A stretch of 11,407 bases of DNA from NCBI GenBank assembly GCA_026770585.1, contig MU646400.1, positions 431,761-443,167 on the forward strand. The letters run 5' to 3'. A program made the position numbers and the translations under genes. How positions within the stretch are numbered: the stretch's first letter is position 1; each line of letters starts with the position of its first letter. The notes under the pieces were generated by a model. It searched no databases. It saw nothing but the letters and a program-made list of their open reading frames with translations, and was not told the origin of the DNA. Origin of the DNA: Baffinella frigidus (lineage: Eukaryota; Cryptophyceae; Cryptomonadales; Baffinellaceae). Positions 1 through 9,100 of this stretch are shown here, piece after piece.

Positions 1-25
1 GGGGGGGGGGGGGGGGGGGGGGGGG
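1..25. repeat. Poly-G run at the window edge
   Basis: Twenty-five consecutive G. It sits at the very start and runs into a GA tract, so it may be a real homopolymer that stopped an assembly or a sequencing artefact. Confidence 0.9.
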
Positions 26-85
26 CAAGAGAGAGAGAGAGACAGAGGGAGAGGAGAGAGAGAGAGGGAGGGAGGGAGGGAGAGC
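26..85 (+). repeat. GA/GGGA-rich purine tract
   Basis: Almost pure purine, made of GA and GGGA units, directly upstream of the first exon block. On this strand it is not a polypyrimidine tract, which is unusual just before a splice acceptor. Confidence 0.8.
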
Positions 86-91
86 CTGCAG

Positions 92-118
92 GCGGAGAAA
101 CTGCTCGCGGAGAAGCAG
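92..118 (+). CDS. Exon E1, coiled-coil fragment, with a possible GC donor
   Basis: The block reads AEKLLAEKQ between an upstream CTGCAG acceptor and the downstream sequence CAG|GCAAGT. That donor matches the consensus of the rare GC-AG intron class (established knowledge: GC donors usually carry a strong AAGT extension). The heptad-like pattern and phase 0 end fit E2, which also starts in phase 0. It is very short, and its left side lies in low-complexity DNA, so its true 5' boundary is uncertain. Confidence 0.45.
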
Positions 119-3100
119 GCAAGTCCCTTAACCCCCAAACTCTCAACCCCTCAACCCTGAAGCCTACACCCTCCGAAACCTAATCCTGGGAGAGGCAGGG
201 GTAAATTGAAAAGTTGGAGAACTTCAACACTAACCCCTAGACACTAAACACTGAACACTAAACACTACACACTAAAACCTACACCCTAGAACCTGAAACA
301 TAAACCCTTAACCCTAATCACTAATCCCTAAACCCTAAACCCCAAACCCTAAACCTAAACCCTAAACCCCAAACCCTACATTCTAAACCCCAAACCCTAA
401 ACCTTGAACCCTGAACCTTCAACCCTACGCAGGGGAAGATAGAGGCGCTGGAGAATGAGCTGCGGTCGGTCCAGTCGCTCTCGGGGGATCAGGTTATGCT
501 CCCCACCTCCCACCAGCGCAGAGAGGGGTGGCGGGAGAGAGAGAGAGAGGACAGCACAGCCTTCTGTCGCCCCATCCGACTTTCTCTCTCCTTGAACAAT
601 CACCTTTACAACAGCGTGATGGAAACACGCGAGTTTGATTGTTCATGTTGTAAAGGTGATTGTTCCCCACTTCCCACCGCCCCCTCCGACTTTCTCTCTC
701 CTTGAACAATCACAACAAACTCGCGTGTTTTTATCACGCGGTTGTGAAGGTGGACACCCTAATTGGCGAGGGAGTTGTAGTGTGAGCTGTGGTCGATCCG
801 ATCGCTCTCGGGGGATCAGGTTATGCGCCTCCCCTCCCGCCGCCCCCCTCCGACTATCTCCTGGAACAATATCCAAACACGCGTTTGTTAATCACGCGGT
901 TGTATGGGTGGTTACCCTAGAGCCAATCTGGTAGGACTCGGCCAGAGCGAACTTCGAACTAGCGAGATTGCGAACTTCTAGATGGACTCTTTTGGACATG
1001 TAGTGTTTTAAATTCAAATTTTGCAGTACAAATCGGTGTTTACTAATAATTACGGTCCATCTAGAAGTTCGCAATCTCGCTAGTTCGAACTTCGCTTTGG
1101 CCAAGTCCTACCATATTGGCTCTACCGGCGTTCCGTGGCACCCTTTGATGCTGGAATAAGGGTGTCCACCCTAGTTTATTCTGATGGTTGCGCAACGTGG
1201 TTGATGAGGGCGGGTTGTGGCATTTTGATTTGAATCGGTTTGATTTGAATCCAAAACTCAAGATGTGTGTGTGTGTGTAGCAGGTGAAGGCTCTGAAAGA
1301 CCACGACGGCTTCATGACTCGCCTCGTCGAAGACCTCCAGGTTCCGAGCCCCACCGCGCCGCAGTTGACTAATCAATCCGGTTTCCCAATCCGGGAAACC
1401 GATCCGGGAAACCGGATTGATTCGCCCCGATGATCATCGGGATCATCGGGTCTGCCGCTATCCGGGCCGGATAGCGGCGGAATGAAGCCCAATACCAGCG
1501 TTGGCGTTCGGCGTTAGGTGCGAGCCGCAAGGACCACGACGGCTTCATGACCCGCCTCGTCGAAGACCTCCAGGTTACGAGCCCCGTCAACGACTGTAAT
1601 GGCTCCAATGCTGACTGTTGGTGTTTCTCGGGAAGAATGTCATGATCAACTTCAGGCAAATTCCCACGTGTCATCACGAACAACACACGCCCGTCACGTC
1701 CAAAAGAAACAGCATTCTCGGACAGGACCGAGTACCCTCCAGCTGTTGACTAATCCCCCCTTTGCCCGGTACTAGCCGCGTCTGGTCCACACGGTGTGCT
1801 TCGAAGGTGTCGGGACCCCTTAATTTAGCAGTAACGTGACCAAATTTGAATGGGAAAATCCTTAAAATTAACTGCACACAGGGTAGGTTCACTTTTGATG
1901 AAAGGTCCGTAGTCCACTGTGTGGCCTTAGTCATCACCCTGGTACGCACCTGCGCGGTTCAGTCAACCGCGGCATGGGAGGGGACGTGCCGTCAACTTAA
2001 GTTCTCTCTGCCGCTGGCTAAGTTGCGCTGACAACTTAAGTTCTCTCTCTTCCGCAGGCTAAGTTGCGGGCGACGGAACCGGTCGCCCCAGTTGAGGACG
2101 TGACTCCGGACGTGTGTTTGGACGTGACACCCGCGAGCGAGGTTCAGCCCGAAACCCGAAACTATCAACCCGAAACCCGAAATCTGACACCCGAAACCCG
2201 AAACCTGACACCCGAAACCCGAAACCCGAAACCCGAAACCCGAAACCCGAAACCCGAAACCCGAAACCTGAAAACCGAAACCCAAAACGGCCGCGAATAA
2301 AAATAGGCGCTTCACCCTAAACCCTAAACCCCCAGCCCCACGCCCCAAACCCCAAACTCAAACCCAAACCCCAAACCCAAACCCCAAACCCCAAACTCAC
2401 CAGGCGGAGGGGGGCGTTGGAGCGGAGGGGACCATTCACCCGAATTTCGAAACCCGAAACACGAAACACGAAACACGACACCCGAAACCCGAAACCCGAA
2501 ACCCGAAACCCGAAATCAGGCGAAGGGGTGCGTTGGAGCGGAGGGGATTATTCACCCGAATTTGAAACCCGAAACACGAAATACGAAACACGAAACACGA
2601 CATCGAAACCCGAAACCCGACATCGAAACCCGAAACCCGAAACCCGAGACCAGGCGGAGGGGTGCGTTGGAGCGGAGGGGGGGGAGGGGGTGTTGGATGA
2701 GTACCGAGGGATGGTGCGGAAGTTGGAGGAGAAGAATTTGGGGCTGTTGCGCGATCTGGCGCTGCTCAAGATTCAGGTGCTACATTGCTCTGATACACTG
2801 GTTGAGATCGTATGATAGAGTTTTTGAAAACATAATACATTTGTTTAAAAAAAATGCATATGACAACCGCCAGACAAATGCAGTTTTGAAAGCATGGGAG
2901 CTTCGTTCGGGTTGGGGCCTTTGATGCTGCATTTATTAGGGGAACACTATTTTTCTTTCATTTGATGGAAACGAAAATTACAACGCAATTCGTTCTCATT
3001 AGTAATATTAAAGCATTTGGTAGAAATTTTCGTTCCCAACAAATGGGAAAAAAACAGAGCGCGGCCCACCGAGACAAAAGTCGAGAGTGGGGCATCTCAA

Positions 3101-6100
3101 AGCAAAAGTGGAACCTCCGTTAACTTATGGCAACGGTGAATTTCTCCGGATAAGCATGGTGCGTGTGTCGCGATGCAGCCACGGTGCATGCTGGGTCTGA
3201 ATGTGGGCTTTGGATTTGCCGCGTCATATGTGTTTGCTGCGAGTGTCCAGGTTGAAACACGTGACCGCATTTAAATTACAAAAGGTTCTAGCCCTGGACC
3301 TTTTTCCAAAGCCATGACGTCAATTCCTGGTACAAAGCTTTAGAATGCCAGATCCTACAATACCCAAAACACACAATGAAAATTCAAACGTGTTTGGTTT
3401 AAAATTCAAACGCGTTTGGTTGTGTACGAGACTTAGGAAAGGGGTCCAGGACTAGACCCTTTCCTGATGGAATCGCGTGTGTCAGGATACGATCATGCCA
3501 TCAACGATCGCGAAACTCAAAGACGACCTCACAGAAGGCTACATAGACCACGTTTGACCCGGAACATAGACCACGTTTGACCCTTCTCAATTGGTTTTGA
3601 AAATGGTCACGTACCCCACAGATAGCTGGGGTGCTTGGGTCGTCGTGGCCTTCTGAGTGCGAGTGTCCAAGATGCAACACGTGACCTGAATCGTGTGAGC
3701 AGGATACCATCACGTGATCTCCCTTGCGATACAACAGAATTGACTTGGGAAAGGCATCCAGGGCTAGACCAGTTCCTAACGAAATCGCGTTTCGCGGGAT
3801 ACGATCATGACATCCAACGATCGCGAAGATCAAAGACGACCTTGTAGAGCTGACCCGGCTCAAGCGAGACCTCACCATTGACCAAATCAGTCACGTCCAG
3901 CCCTGGGCGTGACCAAACGTGTAGTAAATTTCTTGCATGTGGGGAACTCTGGAGCATTCAAATGAAATGCCTGACGGGATGAAATTCCGGCGCAAAGTGT
4001 TCATCATTTTAAGTGGATTGCGTGTGCAGGATACCATCATGACGTCAACGGTCGCGAAGCTGAAAGACGACCTCGTAGAACTGGCCCGCCTCAAGCGAGA
4101 CCTCACCAAGGCCGCCCACCTCCAGTACCTCCCCACCCATCACCCTGCGCTATCGCATAAATCCGCACCCTACGGAATGCCGGAATGGGGGTTGAGGCCG
4201 GAATTATGACGCCGGAATTGGGGCGTCAGCCCTTAGTGGAAACTCAAAGAGGACCTCGTCGAGCTGACCCGTCTCAAGCGAGACCTCACCAAGGCCACCC
4301 ACCACCGGTGAGACACCCACCCATCACCCATCACCCCTACGGTATCGTAGGGGTGATGGGTGATGGGTGATGGGCGTACGGTAGCACCCTACGGGATACC
4401 GGCATTGGGTTGGACGGAGGAATCAGGGTTGAGTTTCCACTAAGGGTGGACCCTCCCACTAAGGGTGGACCCTGAGAGGAAGCTCAAAGATGACCTCGTC
4501 GAGCTGACCCGTCGCAAGAGAGACCTCACCAAGGCCACCCACCACAAGTGAGACACCCACCCATCACCCCTACGGTATCGCGTACGGTAGCACCCTACGG
4601 GATGCCGGCATTGGGTTGGACGTTGGAATCAGGGTTGAGTTTCTACTAAGGGTGGACCCTCCCACTAAGGGTGGACCATACGGGATGCCGGGATTGGGTT
4701 GGACGTTGGAATCAGGGTTGAGTTTCCACTAAGGGTGGACCCTCCCACTAAGGGTGGACCCTTAGAGGAAGCTCACAGATGACCTTGTCGAGCTGAGTCG
4801 TATCAAGTGAGACCTCACCAAGGCCACCGTGTCGTTCGGTAGTCGTTCTCAATGTATTATTACCACCACCGGTATGTCCCTAGAGCTATTCCGGTAAGAC
4901 TTGTCGCGTTTTCGAATTCGAGATTTCAAGATTTCAGACTTCAAAAAGGTTTTAAAGGGCGTAAAACGTTTTAAAACACACCGTTTCAAATTTCATGGTA
5001 CAAATGAAGTCTGAAATTCCGAAATTCTCAAGTCGAAAATCGCGACAAGTCCTACCGGAATAGCTCTACCCATCTTCTTCTTGGTTGATCTCAAGCCTAT
5101 CGACGCGTGATCTCAAAGTCTATGAGCGTTAAGACGAGCCGGTACGCCGCCCATCACACGCCACCCATCACCTCTACCTCTCCTCAAGCGAGAGCTTACC
5201 AAGGCCACCCATCATCGGTAGCTCCCTGTTTCTCCATCACGTCACAGCTGTGTGGCGCCACCCTGAACACATATAGTGGGTACGTTGTCCTCCAATGGTG
5301 TCTCAAGCGAGAGCTCACCGCTAAGGCCGCCCATCACCGTTGCAACGGTGATGGGTGGCCTCAGCCCGCCCATCACCGCGAACGCGGTTGGAAGACGAGC
5401 TAGAGGTCGCGCACGACGAAATTCACGACGCCAAAATCCGCATCGGTCGCAACTCCCCCCCCCGCTCTCCCCTCTCCAAGGGAGAGATTCCAGGGTACTG
5501 AATGGGCGGGCCCATCACCAGTAGTCTCCCATCACACGCATTACTCCCGTGGCAAGAAGGTACACGCCAGGTGCTGAAAAGGCCGGCTATGTCGCAGGGA
5601 GACGGCAGAGAGGGCTCTGGCAGAGCTGCGGCATTGTGGTGACAAGAGAGGCATCATAATCTCGCGAGAGCTCACCGCTAAGGCCACCCATCACCGTTAC
5701 TTGCCCGCCCATCACCAGTAGTCACCCATCATACGCCATCCATCATCGGTACCTGCCCATCACTCCCGTGTCAGGTACACGCCAGTTGCTGACAAGGAAG
5801 GGATGTTGCAGGGAGACGGCGGAGAGGGCGCTGGCAGAGCTGAAGCAGCAGTCGGACTCCGCGAGCACCGAGGCGTATGAAGTCATCAAGGTTAAACCCT
5901 AAACTCTAAACCCTACATCCTTATTCCTGAACCCGAAACCCGAAACCCGAAACCCAAAACCCAAAACCCGAAACCCAAAACCCTAAACCCAAAACCCGAA
6001 ACAAGAAACCCCAAACCCCGAACCCCAAACTCCAAACCCTGAACCCTAAACCCCAAACCCCAAATCCTAAACCCTGAACCCGAAACCCCAAACCCCAAAC

Positions 6101-9100
6101 CCTAAATCCTAACCCCTATCCCTGAACCCCAAACCCTAAGCCCTAAACCCCAAACCCCAAACCCCAAACCCCAAACCCTCAACCATAAACCCTAAACCAT
6201 AAAAACTAAATCCTAAACCCTAAACCCTGAACCCTGAACCCTAAAACCCAAACCTGAAACCCTACACCCTAAACCCCAAACCTTTAAAACCTGAACCCCA
6301 CACCTCTGAGGCGCAGGAGTCGGCAGCGCATCTCTGAAACCTAAACCCCAAACCCTGAACCCTGAACCCCAAACTCCAAACCCTCAGCCCTAAACCATGA
6401 ACCCTAAACTTCTGTTCCACAGGAGTCAGCAGCGTAACACAGTCTGCGAATGCGCCCGGATGACGAGCTACAGACCTCGAAAACCTGAACCATAAACACT
6501 GAATAATGAATGATAAATGATAAATTGATAAATAACAGATAATGAAGAAAAAAATGGAAAAAATTAACAAATAATAATAAATAATAAATAATAAGCAATA
6601 CACCGCGCACCCCTCCACTCTTCAGGAGTCAGCAGCGCAGCACAGCCTGCGAACGCGCCTGGAGGACGATCTGGAAACCTCGAAAACATGCACTTTAAAC
6701 AATAGATAATAAATAATCAACAACCAATAACAATTCATAAATGATAATGAATAAAATAAAAATATAAAATAAATAAATAATAATGATAAAAACGGCGCCC
6801 ATCCGACTCGCAGGAGTCAGCAGCGCAGGACACCCTCCGAACGCGCCTACAGGACAATCTAGAAACCGCGCAAGACGAAATCCACGACGCCAAAATCCGC
6901 ATCGGTCCTCCCCCCGCCCCTCCTATCCAAGGGGGAGATTCCAGGCGGAAATTGAGAAAGCTGAAATCGGAATTTGGTCCACGTCGGAGGGCTAGTGGAC
7001 AGTCGCTGACAGCGCGCGGGGAGGACAATCTAGAAACCGCGCAAGACGAAATCCACGATGCCAAAATCCGCATAGGTTCTCCCCCCGCCCCTTGCCCCAA
7101 GCAAATATGAGGCTACCTGGAAAAGGGAATTCAAACTCCCATGGCGCTCATTGCCCCGTGAAAGTAGCCTCGGTGACAAAGTGGACCTGGGCCAGATGGC
7201 CCTTTTGACTCGTTGCGCAACCCTGAAGAGCGCTGCGCACCGAGACACAAGTCGAGAGTGGGACGTCTCAACGCAAAAGTGGAACCTCTGTTAACTTTAG
7301 TAACAGTGGAAACTGACAAAACGGACCTGGGCCACTTGGACCAACTGCAAAGGTCTGTACCCTAGGCACGATATTTGCAAAGGTATGTAGCAAAGGTCTG
7401 TACCCCGGGCACGATATTTATCAATAGAGAACTTTCTCTCTCTGCAAACGCGCTTGAAGAATGAGCTAGAGGTCGCGCAAGACGAAATCCACGACGCCAA
7501 AATCCGCATCGTTCGCACCCCCCCCCGCCCACCCCTCTCCAAGGGGGAGATTTCAGGGCACTGAATCTGATGTGATTGCATCCCATGCGTCCCCTCCCGC
7601 CCGCACCCCGACTGCTTGATAGCCTCAAGCCACACCCCAACGCGCGCGCCATCTCTGTTGCCCTCCCTCAAGCTGGGAGAAAATCGGGAAAATATTCACT
7701 TCGGATGGCTGCTAGTGGACAGCCGCAAGCTGACGCGTGGGAGGGTTGGGGGGAGGCAGGTGAGCTGGAGATGGAGGTTTTCACGATGCGAGAGGAGAAG
7801 AAGGTGCGGGACGAGGAGCTGGGGGTGCTGCATGCGGAGAAACGCGCCCGTGAGCAGGTTCGTACACACCTCGCAACACCCGCTACCCGAAATTCAATAT
7901 TCGAAACCGGAAACCCGAAATTTGAGACTCGAAACCTGGAACCTGAAGCCCAAGACCCGAAACCCGAGACTCGAAATGAGGAGGTGGGGGTGCTGCATTC
8001 CGAGAAGCGCTCCCGTGAGCAGGTTTGTACACACCTTACACCCGCTACACGAAACCCGAAATGTGGAACCCGGAACCCGAAACCCGAAACCAGAAACCCG
8101 ACAACTTGAACTCTAAACCGTCAACCCTGCACTGCATGCACGTTTGGCACCCGAAACCTTCAACCCTGAACCGCCAACCCTACGGAGGACGCATCGAAGA
8201 TGGCGGCGCACGACACTTTCAGCTATCAGCCGCACGAGTCCTCTAAACAATTATTACAGAACCGGGCCCGTCTCGCCTCGAGAATAATCTAGTGTAAAAG
8301 CGTCAACGGCTGACGCCTGGAGGTTGCCTTGCAGGCGGCGGAGGACACCTCGAAGGTCACGGCTCACGACTCTTGCGGGGCTGGTGTCACCAATACTGAG
8401 AACAGGAGACCCTTTTCCTCCAGGATTCCAGGATTCCAGGATTCCAGGACTCTCCTGGACTGAAGTATTCTCCTGGATTTCAGCCTGGCGCCTGACTCCA
8501 TGAGGGATGATGGCAGGCGGCGGAGGACACCTCTAAGGTGACTGCGCTGGTGCCACCCTGAGCTCTACCATCTGCCCTCAGGGCGGACCTCTACCTGGCA
8601 TCCCCGGGACCATCCCAAGGTGGTGCTGAGCCTGATGCCTGACGCGCAAAGGGATGATGGCTTGCAGGCGGCGGAGGACACCTCCAAGGTGACGGCGCAC
8701 GACTCTTTCATGACCAAGCTTGCGCAGCAGCTCCAGGGACAGGTGCGCGCAAGACCCCTACACCCAAAACCCTAAATCACAAATCCTAAACCCTGAACCA
8801 CAATTCCTGCAGCCTTCACCCTACACCCTACACCCTACACTCCAACCTTTCACCCTACATGCTACACCCCACACCCTGCACCCTACACCCTGCACCCTAC
8901 ACCCAACAACCTACACCCTACGCCCTGCACCCTTCACCCTACATCCTACGCCCTACACCCTACACCCTGCACCCTGCACCCTACCCCCTACACCATACAC
9001 CCTACACCCTCGACGCTGACAACGGCCGTTGGTTTGCAGGTGCGAGAGGAGGCCTCGCGCGTCGAGAAGCTCTCCCACGAGATTGAGGTCTCACCCATCG

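Larger units (their letters stand above)
5510..5811 (+). repeat. Tandem duplication of CCCATCACC intron block plus E7 start
   Basis: CGGGCCCATCACCAGTAGTC..GTACACGCCAG.TGCTGA and the following GCAGGGAGACGGC occur twice, about 200 bp apart (from 5508 and from 5704). Each unit leads into an E7 copy, at 5598 and 5812. In between is the E6-like fragment at 5661. Confidence 0.75.

Noticed and set aside
1992-2348. 118-codon minus-strand open frame reading FGFRVSGFG repeats
   Set aside because: It is the reverse complement of the CCCGAAA satellite. A 7-nt unit without stops gives long false frames on both strands. The same holds for 5913-6098 and 2548-2769.
4382-4764. Regularly spaced repeats that could suggest a CRISPR array
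   Set aside because: Only three long units with unequal spacing, containing exon copies with splice sites; the setting is eukaryotic and no cas-like gene is present.
5891-6310. A true chromosome end (telomere)
   Set aside because: The units are degenerate, mixed with variants and flanked by exons on both sides, so they are interstitial.
6262-6618. 118-codon minus-strand frame with hydrophobic I/L/F/Y-rich start
   Set aside because: The apparent membrane segment is the antisense of an AATAAT-rich low-complexity block.
6944-6977. Possible small exon AEIEKAEIGIW after ATTCCAG
   Set aside because: The phase does not fit the one-base end of E8 (a TGA follows in that frame) and the other E8 flanks do not preserve this sequence.
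8720-9086. Plus-strand frames reading TLHPTPYTLHP repeats
   Set aside because: They are translation of the CACCCTA satellite, although the frame of 8720-8742 overlaps the true E10 end.
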